Below, piece after piece: positions 51,190 to 61,200 of a stretch of DNA of 64,000 nt. The DNA comes from Haloechinothrix_A salitolerans (GTDB lineage: Bacteria; Actinomycetota; Actinomycetes; Mycobacteriales; Pseudonocardiaceae). A program made the translations under genes and the position numbers. The stretch lies in NCBI RefSeq assembly GCF_039544105.1, contig NZ_BAABLA010000026.1, one strand, 5' to 3'. The notes beneath the pieces are model-generated. The model saw nothing but the letters and a program-made list of their open reading frames with translations, made no database searches and had not been told where the DNA came from. Numbering within the stretch: the stretch's first letter is position 1; each line of letters opens with the position of its first letter.

Positions 51190-52424
51190 AGGGCTGCCAC
51201 CTTCTCGTTTGGTTCTTCGGTTTCGGCGAGTTGGGCACGGACGCGGTGGTAGATCCGCTGGGTGTCCGCGGCGATGCGGTTCCACGAGTAGCGCGACGCC
51301 ACTCGCTTGCGCCCCGCGCTGCCATAGGAACGTCGCAACGCCGGGTCTGCCAGGAGTTCTTGGGCGGCGTCGGCGAGTTCGCGCGGCTCCCGCGGGGGCA
51401 CCAACGTGCCGGTCACACCGTCCACGACGGTGTCGGTCAGTCCGCCGACGGCGGCGGCGATCACCGGGACACCGGAGGCCATGGCTTCCAGCGGCACGAT
51501 GCCGAACGGCTCGTACCACGGGACGCACGCGACGACGTCAGCGGAACGTAGCAGCGCGGGCATGTGCTCGCGCGGGATCTGGCCGGTGATGCGCACCCGG
51601 TCGGCGACGCCATGCCTGCGTGCGATCCGCAGTAGCCTGCGGGCCTCGTCGTCATCGTGCAGCTCGTCCGGTCGAGGACCACCCACGATGACCAGCTCCG
51701 CCGTTGGCAGGTGCCGCAGCGCCGCGATGGCGATGTCGAAGCCCTTGCGGGGAACCAACCTGCCGACCGTCACGATCCGATGTGGACAAACACGCCGGGG
51801 GACGTCAGCGGCATTATCGGCGTCGGCGGTGAAACGCTGGAGGTCAACGCCGCACGGCACCACCGACATCCGTGTGTGCGGCGTACCCATGCGTGCCAGT
51901 TCGAACAGTTCGTCCGAGCAGGTCGCGAGGACGCGGTCGACGTCAAGGCTGAGCCGGCGTTCCAGTTCGACGCGGTTCGCGGGGCTGGTGTCGGTGCTGC
52001 CCTGGTGGCGGCGCTTGACGACGCCGAGGGCGTGGAACGTCTCCGTCACTGGGATGCCGAGTCCGTGCGCGCCGCGCACGCAGGCCAGTCCGGACATCCA
52101 GAAGTGCCCGTGCGCGATGTCCGGCGCGGAGCGCGACCACGTGCGGTGCAGCCAGTCGCCGAACTCCGGCATGTACGGTAGCAGCTCGTCGCGTGGGATC
52201 GGCTCGGCTGGCCCTGCTGGCACGTGGACGACGTCGTAGCCCGCTGGCGTGCGGATGCGCTCGGGCTGCGACGGGTCGTCGCGGCGGGTGTAGACCGTGA
52301 CCGCGTGTCCTTTTCGTCGTAGCGCCGCCGACAGCTCCGCGACGTGCAGGTTCTGCCCGCCCGCGTCGACGTTGCCCAGGGCCGCGAGCGGACTCGCGTG
52401 CTCTGACACCATCGCGATGTGCAT
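51186..52424 (-). CDS. Glycosyltransferase family 4 (GT-B) enzyme
   Basis: A 412-residue GT-B enzyme. It has MVSEHASPLAALGNVDAGGQNLHV at the N-terminus (the glycine loop of GT4), ETFHALGVVKRRH, VGRLVPRKGFDIAIAAL and the E-x7-E motif EPFGIVPLEAMASG. It resembles sucrose-phosphate synthase/MshA-like enzymes using UDP- or GDP-sugars. The ATG has GGGAGGGAG upstream and lies 19 bp after the other glycosyltransferase. Confidence 0.9.
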   Translation of the reverse strand: MHIAMVSEHASPLAALGNVDAGGQNLHVAELSAALRRKGHAVTVYTRRDDPSQPERIRTPAGYDVVHVPAGPAEPIPRDELLPYMPEFGDWLHRTWSRSAPDIAHGHFWMSGLACVRGAHGLGIPVTETFHALGVVKRRHQGSTDTSPANRVELERRLSLDVDRVLATCSDELFELARMGTPHTRMSVVPCGVDLQRFTADADNAADVPRRVCPHRIVTVGRLVPRKGFDIAIAALRHLPTAELVIVGGPRPDELHDDDEARRLLRIARRHGVADRVRITGQIPREHMPALLRSADVVACVPWYEPFGIVPLEAMASGVPVIAAAVGGLTDTVVDGVTGTLVPPREPRELADAAQELLADPALRRSYGSAGRKRVASRYSWNRIAADTQRIYHRVRAQLAETEEPNEKVAAL

Positions 52425-52443
52425 GTGACTCCCTCCCGCTGTG

Positions 52444-53412
52444 TCAGGTGCTGACAGCAGCCAGTACCTCGTCCCAGGCCCGCAAGAACGTGTCCAGGTC
52501 GTAGTGGGTGACCGCGAAGTCGCGCGCCGCCTTGCCGCTGTCGGCCGCCAGGTCCGGGTCGCGCACGAACCGCCGGACCGCATCGGTCAGCTCGGCGACA
52601 TTGCTGGATACGACGCCCGCTTCCGGCGGGATCGCGGCCGGCGCCTCGGTGCTCGCCACGGCGACCACCGGCATGCCGAGATACATCGCCTCTAACAGCG
52701 ACAGCCCAAGCGACGTCCACCGCGCGGTGTGCACGTACACGCGCCGTCGCGCCATCTCGTCGTGCACCCGATGCTGTGGCAGGTCGGCGATTCCGGTGAC
52801 CTGGGCGTAGCGGTCGCGGACGTCGCCGGCACCGATGCCGAAGACGTCGACCGGCGCGGCCTGACCGAACGTGGTCAGCAGGTCGGTGCCGGTGATCCGC
52901 CACCGGCGCATCGGCTCGTTGATGAGCACGGCCGCGTTGGGCAGCTCGCCCTGGTAGCGCGGGCCGGGATCGACGATGCCGTGCTCGATGACGCGGGTGG
53001 CGCAGCGGCCGTTGTCCCACATCAGGTCGTTGAAGTGCGTCACGTGCACCAGCGGGATCTCCCGCTGGTCGGCGAGCGGATGGCGGGTAGCAGCGGCGTG
53101 CTCCGGCGGGGTGTTGTGCTCCACGAACACCGCGGGCACGTCAACACCCGGCCGCTTGCCCAGCCACCGCTCGGCGAGTTTGAGCTCGTCCTCGCGTTGC
53201 AGCACGACGACGTCGACGTCGGTGTCGGCCAGGTCGTCGGGGGAGACCTCGGTGGTGGCGGGCCAGTCACGCCCGCTGCGCCCCCGGCCCCACGGCCCGC
53301 CTTCCGGTAGGGCCGGCAGCAGATACTCGTGGCCGCCCCGCACGAACGACGTGGTCCATGAGCCATGCACGTGCCAGAGCAGCACTCGCAACGGTCGTCT
53401 CGCTGTCGGCAT
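52444..53412 (-). CDS. Glycosyltransferase (GT4-like)
   Basis: A 322-residue GT-B-like protein. The C-terminal region ARWTSLGLSLLEAMYLGMPVVAVASTEAP carries the family's Glu-containing donor site. The N-terminal half is atypical (RVLLWHVHGSWTTSFVRGGHEYL) and includes VEHNTPPEH and HVTHFNDLMWDNG. Similar proteins accompany GT4 genes in actinobacteria. ATG 53412 is preferred to the TTG two codons upstream. It starts the operon with GT4 and aldehyde dehydrogenase. Confidence 0.82.
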   Translation of the reverse strand: MPTARRPLRVLLWHVHGSWTTSFVRGGHEYLLPALPEGGPWGRGRSGRDWPATTEVSPDDLADTDVDVVVLQREDELKLAERWLGKRPGVDVPAVFVEHNTPPEHAAATRHPLADQREIPLVHVTHFNDLMWDNGRCATRVIEHGIVDPGPRYQGELPNAAVLINEPMRRWRITGTDLLTTFGQAAPVDVFGIGAGDVRDRYAQVTGIADLPQHRVHDEMARRRVYVHTARWTSLGLSLLEAMYLGMPVVAVASTEAPAAIPPEAGVVSSNVAELTDAVRRFVRDPDLAADSGKAARDFAVTHYDLDTFLRAWDEVLAAVST

Positions 53413-53507
53413 ACGCAAAGAATTGCCGCAGTCGCCGTCTATAAACGTCGCCGCGGAGCGTCACCGTTTCCGTGACCACACGTGTCGGTGTCTTCGCCGC
53501 GTTCGCT

Positions 53508-53533
53508 GATTAGCCGCGCGGCCTGCCGGGAAC
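53508..53533 (+). promoter_or_regulatory. Candidate sigma B/F-like promoter of the clpC-like gene
   Basis: GATT, 16 bases, GGGAAC, the variant -10 also seen before chaB and at 33868. The ATG is 52 bases downstream with an AAAGGCAG site. Confidence 0.4.
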
Positions 53534-53585
53534 TCCTCGCGAAGACGCGTAGGGCGAACCGAGGATCTAGATCGAAAGGCAGCTG

Positions 53586-56078
53586 ATGAGCGGCTTCTTC
53601 GGAGCGGGCCAGGGACCGAGCCCGTTCGACGAGTTCATGGCACAGTTCTTCGGCGGTGGCGCTCCGGGACGCCGGGCGTATTCGGTCGACATCATGCGGC
53701 TGATGAGCGACCAGGCGCGTGCTCTCGTGTCGGAGGCGGCGACGCGCGCGGCCGAGTGGGGTAGCAGGTCGCTCGACACCGAGCACCTGCTGTGGGCGGC
53801 GACGAAGACGTCGGGCAGCAGGGATCTGCTCAGCCAGGCGGGTATCGACGTCGACGCGCTGGCGTCCGAGATCGAGCAGTCCGCCCAGCTGGGGGATGGG
53901 ACGCGGCCGCCGCTGCATCTGACGCCCGCCGCGAAGCGGGTGCTGCTCGACGCGCACCAGATCTCGCGCGGGCTCGGCACGACGTACATCGGCCCGGAGC
54001 ACCTGCTGCTGGCGTTGATGGCCAACCAGGAGACCATAGCGGGCAAACTGCTCGCGCGGCATGGCGTGACCCCGGAGTCGATGCGGCGGGGTCCCGAGCA
54101 GCAGTCGCCACCCGGTGCTGGTCAGCAGCAGACGTCCACGAAGACGTTGGACCAGTACGGCCGCGACCTGACCGAGCTGGCGCGGCAAGGCGAGATCGAC
54201 CCCGTCATCGGCAGGGACGACGAGATCGAGCAGACCATCGAGGTGTTGGCCCGGCGCACCAAGAACAACCCGGTGCTGATCGGGGAGGCTGGTGTCGGCA
54301 AGACCGCGATCGTGGAGGGGCTGGCGCAACGGATCGTGGACGGCCAGGTGCCGATCACCCTGGAAGGACGTCGTCTCGTGCAGCTCGATCTGACCGCGAT
54401 GGTCGCGGGCACTCGGTACCGGGGTGACTTCGAGGAGCGGATGACGAACCTGCTCAACGAGATCCGGGAGCAGAGCGACAAGCTGATCATCTTCGTTGAC
54501 GAGATCCACTCGATCGTCAGCGCGGGGTCGTCGGAAGGCTCGCAGGGAGCGGGCAACATGCTCAAGCCCGCGTTGGCGCGCGGGGAACTGCATGTCGTCG
54601 GCGCGACGACGTTGGACGAGTACCGCACCGGTATCGAGGCGGATCCGGCGTTGGAGCGCCGGTTCCAGCCGATCCTGGTGCCGGAGCCGACGACGGAGGA
54701 CACGTTCGCGATCCTGCAGGGACTACGCGACCGGTATGAGGCGCACCACCAGGTGCGGTTCACCGAGGAGGCGCTGCATGCCGCCACGACGCTGTCCGAT
54801 CGCTACATCACCGACCGGTTCCTGCCGGACAAGGCGATCGACCTGCTCGACCAGGCAGGCGCGCGAGTGCGCACCCGGATCGGGCGCAGGCCCGCCGAGG
54901 TGCGGGACCTGGAGGCGAGCGTCGAGCAACTGGAGCGAGACCGCGACCAGGCCGTGTCCGAGGAGAACTACGAGCGGGCGTCGGCGATCCGCGATGAGCT
55001 GAAGGAGATCCGCGGACGCATCAAGGAGGCGTCCGGCGGGCCGGCGCCCGACGTGCCGGACGTGACGGCCGAGGACATCGCGCAGGTGGTGTCTCGGTTG
55101 ACCGGTATTCCGGTGCGGCAGCTCACGACGGAGGAACGCCAGCGGCTGCTGGAGTTGGAGCAGCACCTGCACGAGCGCGTGATCGGGCAGGACGAGGCGG
55201 TCAGTGCGGTCGCCGAGGCGGTGCGCCGGTCGCGTGCGGGGTTGGCCGAGCCGAACCGGCCGTCGGGGACGTTCCTGTTCCTCGGCCCGACCGGTGTCGG
55301 CAAGACCGAACTGGCGCGGGCCCTCGCGGCGGCGCTGTTCGGCGACGAGGACCGGATGATCCGGCTGGACATGAGTGAGTACGGGGAGCGGCACAACGTC
55401 AGCCGTCTCATCGGCGCGCCACCGGGTTATGTCGGCTACGAGGAAGCCGGGCAGTTGACGGAGTCGGTGCGGCGCAAGCCGTACTCGGTGGTGCTACTTG
55501 ACGAGATCGAGAAGGCCCACCCCGAGGTGTTCAACGTCTTGTTGCAGGTGTTCGACGACGGCAGGCTCACCGATGGAAAGGGGCGCACGGTGAATTTCAC
55601 CAACACCGTCGTGATCATGACGAGCAACGTCGGGTCGGAGCTGGTCGTCAGCAGCACGCAGGGCGCGCTCGGGTTCGCGCCCGCGAGTGAGGCCGACACG
55701 GACCGGCCGGTGCGGGACCGGCTGATGCGCCGACTGCGCGACGAGTTCCGGCCGGAGTTCCTGAACCGGATCGACGACATCATCGTGTTCCGGCGGCTGG
55801 AGGCTGAGCAGCTACGCCACATCACCGAGCTGCTGCTGGAGGACACCAAACGTCGCGCGCACGCCCAGGGTGTCGACGTTGAGTTCGACGCAGAGGCGAT
55901 CACGTGGCTGGCCAACGCGGGGTATCAGCCGGAGTTCGGCGCCCGGCCGCTGCGGCGCACCATCCAGCGCGAGGTCGGCAACGAGTTGTCCCGGCTGCTG
56001 CTGGACGGCACGGTCCATTCCGGCGCGAAGGTTCGCATCGGCGTCGCGAACGACGCACTCACCTTCGAGACAGTGTAA
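53586..56078 (+). CDS. ClpC-like Clp ATPase (AAA+ unfoldase), stress-type
   Basis: An 830-residue double AAA+ protein. A Gly/Phe-rich N-terminus (MSGFFGAGQGPSPFDEF) precedes a Clp-N repeat domain (35-150). The first Walker A is GEAGVGKT near 233, and a UVR-type M segment (EENYERASAIRDELKEI) lies near 458-482. The second Walker A is GPTGVGKTE near 568. An LGF tripeptide in ALGFAPAS is in the position of the ClpP-binding loop, so partnership with ClpP is likely, unlike ClpB. The short M region also argues for ClpC over ClpB. This is probably an accessory ClpC for stress proteolysis. Confidence 0.92.
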   Translation: MSGFFGAGQGPSPFDEFMAQFFGGGAPGRRAYSVDIMRLMSDQARALVSEAATRAAEWGSRSLDTEHLLWAATKTSGSRDLLSQAGIDVDALASEIEQSAQLGDGTRPPLHLTPAAKRVLLDAHQISRGLGTTYIGPEHLLLALMANQETIAGKLLARHGVTPESMRRGPEQQSPPGAGQQQTSTKTLDQYGRDLTELARQGEIDPVIGRDDEIEQTIEVLARRTKNNPVLIGEAGVGKTAIVEGLAQRIVDGQVPITLEGRRLVQLDLTAMVAGTRYRGDFEERMTNLLNEIREQSDKLIIFVDEIHSIVSAGSSEGSQGAGNMLKPALARGELHVVGATTLDEYRTGIEADPALERRFQPILVPEPTTEDTFAILQGLRDRYEAHHQVRFTEEALHAATTLSDRYITDRFLPDKAIDLLDQAGARVRTRIGRRPAEVRDLEASVEQLERDRDQAVSEENYERASAIRDELKEIRGRIKEASGGPAPDVPDVTAEDIAQVVSRLTGIPVRQLTTEERQRLLELEQHLHERVIGQDEAVSAVAEAVRRSRAGLAEPNRPSGTFLFLGPTGVGKTELARALAAALFGDEDRMIRLDMSEYGERHNVSRLIGAPPGYVGYEEAGQLTESVRRKPYSVVLLDEIEKAHPEVFNVLLQVFDDGRLTDGKGRTVNFTNTVVIMTSNVGSELVVSSTQGALGFAPASEADTDRPVRDRLMRRLRDEFRPEFLNRIDDIIVFRRLEAEQLRHITELLLEDTKRRAHAQGVDVEFDAEAITWLANAGYQPEFGARPLRRTIQREVGNELSRLLLDGTVHSGAKVRIGVANDALTFETV

Positions 56079-56290
56079 TTCCCAGCCGGAATGCCGGGCG
56101 CGTGGTGAAGGCGCGCACTTCTTGAGAACGGGTTACCGTCGCATTCTCGCGCGCCGCGATTTCGAATATCGGGCATTGAATCTTCCGGTTCCATCTGATC
56201 AGTTTTTGACCCGCGTCACGACGCCGAAGTACGGTGATTTTGATGTGTCGGTGACGCGATCGGTACGACGGTGGAACCGGGAGTGACGCG

Positions 56291-57418
56291 GTGCTATTTC
56301 GACGTCTCAGTGCTGTCGCGACGGTCGGGTTGATGATGGTCGCGAGTGGCTTCGCCGTAGCGCTGGCTGCCGAGGGCATCGATGAGGCCACGGTTGGTAC
56401 GGCCACCGAGGCGTGGTACGTGCTGCCGGACAGCGACACCTGCGCCGACGCCGACTGCTCCGCGCTGCCGACGTCAGAGTATCCGAAGAACACGCTGCAT
56501 GTGGGAATCTCGGGCGGTACTCCGACCACCGCGACCTATGTCGAGCTGGACCTTACGGCCTTGCCGTTCGGGGCCACCGTCACTGGTGGGACGTTGGAGT
56601 TGCCGGTCGACAGGAACACTGGCGACGGGTCGGTGCGAGCGGCCGAGGCGAAGCTCAGGGTCTGCCAGATCACCGGCTCGTTGGCTGACACCAAGGCCTC
56701 TCCGGACACGCCGCCGGAAACCGACTGCGACGCCGCCGCCGCGAAGGCGACCTATTCGGCCAAGCCACGCCCGGCATTCAGCGTCGATCTCGCACCCTTC
56801 GTGAAGGACTGGTCCGAGGGCGCGTCTGCCGCCGTCGCGATCCTGCCCGCGCCCGCCGCCGTCAAAGCCTCGGACACCTGGCACGTCGCGTTCTTCGGTA
56901 AGGACTACGAATCGGGCGAACAGCAGGCTCCGCCCGAGGAATCACCCGCGCCTGAGCCGCCCGCGAGCGGGGAAGACGTCGGCGCGAACGATCTGGCGGG
57001 AGACGTTCGCACGAAGGAGACGACGTCGAACCCGCCGGTCGAGCAACCGGGCGAGCAGCAGGAACCCGCCCCCATCACCGCGTCGTTGACGTATGAGGAA
57101 GAAGAGTTCGCCGCGCCGCCGCTCGCAGAGCCGCCGCCTCTTGAACCCGAACTCGGGCCGCCGCCACCAGCACCCGAAGTGGGTCCGATCGCCGCGCCAG
57201 CGCCCGAGGCGGCCGGTCCGGTGCCGCCCAAGCAGGAACCGGCGCAAGAGCCGGAGGCGGCACCGGTGCGAGCGCCGGAGGCGGCGCCGGATTTCATCGA
57301 AGTCGGCTACCAGTATCCGATCGCCTGGCTCATGCCGCTGTTGTTGCTGGTCGGTTTCGCCATGACGGGACATTCGCTGACCAGGAACCTCGAACATCCG
57401 GAACGCGCGTTGACGTAG
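56291..57418 (+). CDS. Secreted, C-terminally anchored protein with DNRLRE/CBM96-like domain
   Basis: A 375-residue protein. Residues 1-27 are a signal peptide with cleavage after ALA. Residues 30-205 resemble DNRLRE/CBM96-type beta-sandwich domains (YVELDLTALPFGATVTGGTLELPV and WHVAFFGKD). Residues 210-335 are a Pro/Glu/Ala-rich stalk that would cross the cell wall. Residues 340-362 are a transmembrane helix, followed by a short tail. There is no LPxTG. Four cysteines occur in the sandwich. The GTG start has GGGAG upstream. Function unknown: probably a surface-displayed domain held at the membrane by its C-terminus. Confidence 0.7.
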   Translation: MLFRRLSAVATVGLMMVASGFAVALAAEGIDEATVGTATEAWYVLPDSDTCADADCSALPTSEYPKNTLHVGISGGTPTTATYVELDLTALPFGATVTGGTLELPVDRNTGDGSVRAAEAKLRVCQITGSLADTKASPDTPPETDCDAAAAKATYSAKPRPAFSVDLAPFVKDWSEGASAAVAILPAPAAVKASDTWHVAFFGKDYESGEQQAPPEESPAPEPPASGEDVGANDLAGDVRTKETTSNPPVEQPGEQQEPAPITASLTYEEEEFAAPPLAEPPPLEPELGPPPPAPEVGPIAAPAPEAAGPVPPKQEPAQEPEAAPVRAPEAAPDFIEVGYQYPIAWLMPLLLLVGFAMTGHSLTRNLEHPERALT

Positions 57419-57504
57419 AATTTGAAGAATTTATCTCATGTTGACTCTGCCGCACGTGGGTGTGACGATTCCAGCGGGCTGATGAGCGGCGGGAGGTAAC
57501 CTGC

Positions 57505-57927
57505 GTGGTTTTCGATTTCCTGCGGCGGAACAAACGGCGGCGTCCCGAATCGCTGCTGGCGGTCGGCGTCGTCAGAAATGCGTTCGCGGGCGCCCAGCGC
57601 CATGCCATCGAGAAGTGGTGTGATCAGAATGGCGCTCGAATCATAGTCTGGGTCGAGGAAGATTTCCCTTTCGGTACTCCCTGGCATCGCCCTGAGTTGG
57701 AAAATTGGCTCACGGGCCATCCGCCGCGGCGGTGGGACGTGATCGTCGCTCATGGCATGGAACGACTCACGGCGATCGATCTCCTCGAATGGTGCCGCGA
57801 TAACGGGAAGCGGCTCGTGCTAGCGGAGGAGCGCGGCGATTCGGACAAGTGGCTGAAGCCGTCCACTCTCGCCCCAGCCGAGCAACGAACCACGTCACTG
57901 GTGCTCCCGAACGAAGTGGAGCGCTAG
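57505..57927 (+). CDS. Serine recombinase N-domain-like protein without catalytic serine
   Basis: A 140-residue protein resembling the resolvase catalytic fold. QRHAIEKWCDQNGARIIVWVEEDF and WDVIVAHGMERLTAIDLLEWCRDNGKRLVLAEE match the strand/helix order and the D-RLxR-like segment of actinobacterial site-specific recombinases. The catalytic VRVS motif is replaced by VRNA, and the DNA-binding and zinc-ribbon domains are absent. It is therefore not a working recombinase; it may be a domesticated relic or a regulatory paralogue. The GTG start has GGGAGGTAAC. A weak housekeeping promoter (TTGACT N17 GACGAT) starts near 57442. Its stop shares a CTAG with the convergent gene. Confidence 0.65.
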   Translation: MVFDFLRRNKRRRPESLLAVGVVRNAFAGAQRHAIEKWCDQNGARIIVWVEEDFPFGTPWHRPELENWLTGHPPRRWDVIVAHGMERLTAIDLLEWCRDNGKRLVLAEERGDSDKWLKPSTLAPAEQRTTSLVLPNEVER

Positions 57928-58238
57928 CTCGCCCGGTTTTCGCCGAGCTCACCGCGTATCGGGTGCTCCGGGATGTTCTTGTCCTGTTCGGACAATCCTG
58001 GCTTCGTGTGTAGCTTGCGTTGTGCCGCCCGGTCAGCCTCGGCTTGCCTCGACTCCAGCGGCGCCGCACGAAGCACGTCGGTTTCGCTCTCGTAGATGAC
58101 CTGCGGGATCGCGTTGAGCGCGCTTACCGTATCGGCGTCCGCTCCAGCCCGGAGGGCCGCTTGCACGAGATCGCTTTTGTCAGCCGGGTAGTCAACGCTG
58201 GACAGAGCCTGGCACAACCGATCGACATCCGTTGCCAT
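57924..58238 (-). CDS. DUF2795 domain protein
   Basis: A 104-residue protein. Residues 5-55 match DUF2795 (LSSVDYPADKSDLVQAALRAGADADTVSALNAIP, then YESETDVLRAA). The C-terminal half is Lys/Arg/Glu-rich and probably disordered. DUF2795 proteins are small and uncharacterised, often found next to stress genes. ATG 58238 has GGAGG seven bases upstream. It is 14 bp downstream of the P-type ATPase gene and likely co-transcribed. The stop codon overlaps that of the convergent gene in a CTAG. Confidence 0.85.
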   Translation of the reverse strand: MATDVDRLCQALSSVDYPADKSDLVQAALRAGADADTVSALNAIPQVIYESETDVLRAAPLESRQAEADRAAQRKLHTKPGLSEQDKNIPEHPIRGELGENRAS

Positions 58239-58252
58239 GGCCAACCTCCGCA

Positions 58253-61200
58253 TCAGATGGTGCCGTTACCGTGATGCCCTTGAGTAACCGCGATGAGGGC
58301 AGGGCAAACCCGGTGCAGCAGTCGGTCACCGATTACGCCGAGCACGGTCGCCGACGTGCTGGCGCCGAGCGCGATGCTCCAGCCGACTGGGCCGAGCGGA
58401 GTGCAGCCGAAGAACTGGCTCACGCCCGGCGTCTGGATGGCACCGCCGAGCACGAGTGCCGAGCCGATGCTCGCCAGCAGCACCCGCCGGTCCAGCCCGC
58501 CGATCGCCAGCGTCTGACCGAGCTGTGTGCCCACCAGCGAGGCGAGCGCCACGGTGGCCGCGCGCTGGCGACGTCCGGTCAGCCGGGCCGCACCCCAACC
58601 CGCCGTCGCACCGAGCGTGGTGACCACGGCGCGCAGCACGAGCTCCCGATTGAGCTGCGAGCCCAACGCCGACGTCGGGCTGCCGCTGAGGAGACCGTCG
58701 ACCTCGTCCCGTCGCGGCTCACGCAACGCGATCGCGACAGCGGGGGCGAGGTCGGTCAGCAGGTTGACCAGCAGGATCTGCCGCGCCGTCAGCGGCGAGC
58801 GGCCGGTGAGCAGCGACGCGAGGACACTGAAGCTGACCTCACCGAGGTTGCCGCCGAGCAGGATCGCGAGCGCGTCACGCACGGACGACCACAGCGCGCG
58901 ACCCTCCAGGAGAGCGGCGGTGATGGTGGCGAGTTGGTCGTCGGTGACGACGACGTCCGCCGCGGTGCGGGCCGCGGGTGTGCCACGACGGCCGAGTGCG
59001 ATACCGACGTCTGCCAGCCGGATCGCGGGCGCGTCGTTGGCCCCGTCGCCGGTCATGGCGACCGTCCGGCCCCTGCTCCGCAACGCCTGGATGATGCGGA
59101 CCTTGTCCTTTGGGCTGCACCGGGCGATGACGTCGACGTCGCGGAGCCGGTCGGCGAGTTGCTCGTCGTCCAGCTCGGCGAGTTCGGGTCCGGTGACGAC
59201 GTGGGCCGCACTGGTGGCGGTGGGCACATCGTCGTTCGCGCCGCCGTTGACCGTGGTCGCGATGGCGTCGGCCGTCGCGGGGTGGTCGCCCGTGAGCATC
59301 ACGACCTGCACCCCGGCCCGCCGGAGTTGCGCCGCCGCCGGGGCGGCGCTGGTCCGCACCGGATCAGCGAGCGCGACGAATCCCCGGTACACGAGGTCGG
59401 TGACGGCGTCGTCGTCGATGTCCCGCGCGCCCTCGGGGCTGCCGCTCGTGCCATCGCGACCGGTGTCGTCGGTGGCGCTGGTATCGAGTGTGCGTTCGGC
59501 GATCACGAGCACTCGGTGTCCCTGCCCGGCCAAGCAGTCGAGCGTGCGGCTCACCGCCTTGCGGGCGCGATCACCGAACCGGACGTGCCTGCCGTCGCTA
59601 TCGGCGTACGTGCAGCGCGGCAGCACCACCTCCGGCGCGCCTTTGACCGAGAGCAGGCAGCCGCTACCCGTGTCGCCGACCGTGGCGTGGTAGCCGCGTG
59701 ACGGTTCGAAGGGCAGGTCGGTGCCACGCCGCCAGTCGCGTGCGTCCGTGTGCGCGTCGACCCCGGCCTCTCGCGCACCCGCGACGACGCCCCGATCGGT
59801 GGCGTGCTCCAACTCGTCCGGGTCTTTGTCACCCGGCGTGGCCCTTAGGGCGGCGGCGAGCACGGCACGGTGCGCGTCGTCGAGCTCCTCGACGTCCTGG
59901 GTGGCGCTCGTGTCGCCCACACTGGTGAGGCTCAGCGTGCCGCGAGTGAGGGTGCCGGTCTTGTCGAAGCACAGCACATCGGCGCGGCCGAGCGCCTCCA
60001 GCGTGCGAGGGTCGCGCACGAGCGCGCCCTGGTCGGCTAGCCGGCGTGCGGACGCGAGCTGGGCCGCGTTGCGAACGAACGGCAGTCCTTCCGGGACCGA
60101 CGCCACCGCCAGGTTCACGGCTGTGCCAAGGCTCTCGCTCAGTGGAACGCCACGCGATAGCCCCGCGGCCGCGACGGTGGCCGCGCCGCCGATCGCCAGC
60201 GGCGTGCCCTTCTTGGTCAGTTCGTCCAGCCGCGCACCAGAGCCGGGCGGCGCCTCCGACCCGGCGGCCACGGCCATGCTGCGGCCCGCCACCGTCGCCG
60301 TTCCGGTGGCGACGACGACGGCGACCGCGTGGCCCACCGAGATCGTGGTGCCCTCGTAGAGCATCGACGTTCTGCCGCCGATGTCGGCGGCCGCGACCGG
60401 AGCAGGGCTCTTCGCGACCGGCAGCGACTCGCCGGACAACGACGACTCGTCTACCTCTAGCTCGTCGGCCTCGATGATCCGGCAGTCGGCGGGCACGACG
60501 TCGGAATGGCCGAGCACGACGACGTCGCCCGGCACGAGCCGCGACGTGGCGACGTAGTGCTCGGTGCCGTCGCGGCGCACCGTTACCCCGGCTGCCGACT
60601 GCCGCAGCAGGTCGCCGAGCGCCCGATCGGTGCGGACCCGCTGCATGCCGCCCATCACGGTCGACGCGCCGGTGACGGCCGCGACGAGCCCGGCGTCGGT
60701 GAGCGACCCGGTGGCGGCTGACAGGGCAGCGCCCGCCGCGAGCACTGGCGTCAGCGGGTTCGCCAGCTCATCGGCGAACGCCTGCCACAGGCTCACGCCG
60801 ACCGGTGCGTCGCCGTCGCCCTGGGTGCGCGCCCGCTGCTCGGCCTCCGCCGCGGAGAGGCCGTCGGGGTCACTGCCCAGGCGTGCCAACGCCGTGTCCG
60901 CGGGCATCAGGTGCCATGGCGCGCTGCCCTCCGGCGCGACGGCAGGCCGCGACAGCAGCGAACGTGAGCGCCACCGGCCACCGGCGAACGCCGCTGCCGC
61001 TGCCGCGTTCACGCCCAGCATCCCCCGGGACGCGGCCCGCGCGCCCGTGCCTTGCAGCGCGGCGACCGCGCCGACACCGGAGCCGCCCGCCGCGAGCGTC
61101 ATGCTCTGATCGTCGACGGTGGCGGCGACATCGATGGCGTCAATGACAATCGTGGTCGCCGCGGCGTCCTCGCCCAGCAACAGGTGCGCGCCCCACGGTG

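Noticed and set aside
53413..53585. HspR (HAIR) operator before the clpC-like gene
   Set aside because: No CTTGAG-N7-CTCAAG type repeat is present. The CTTGAG arms at 5861-5909 have a 27-base spacer and are not near a chaperone gene.
58232..59701. 489-codon plus-strand open frame opposite the P-type ATPase
   Set aside because: It mirrors the ATPase catalytic domain and its product is Arg-rich without motifs.
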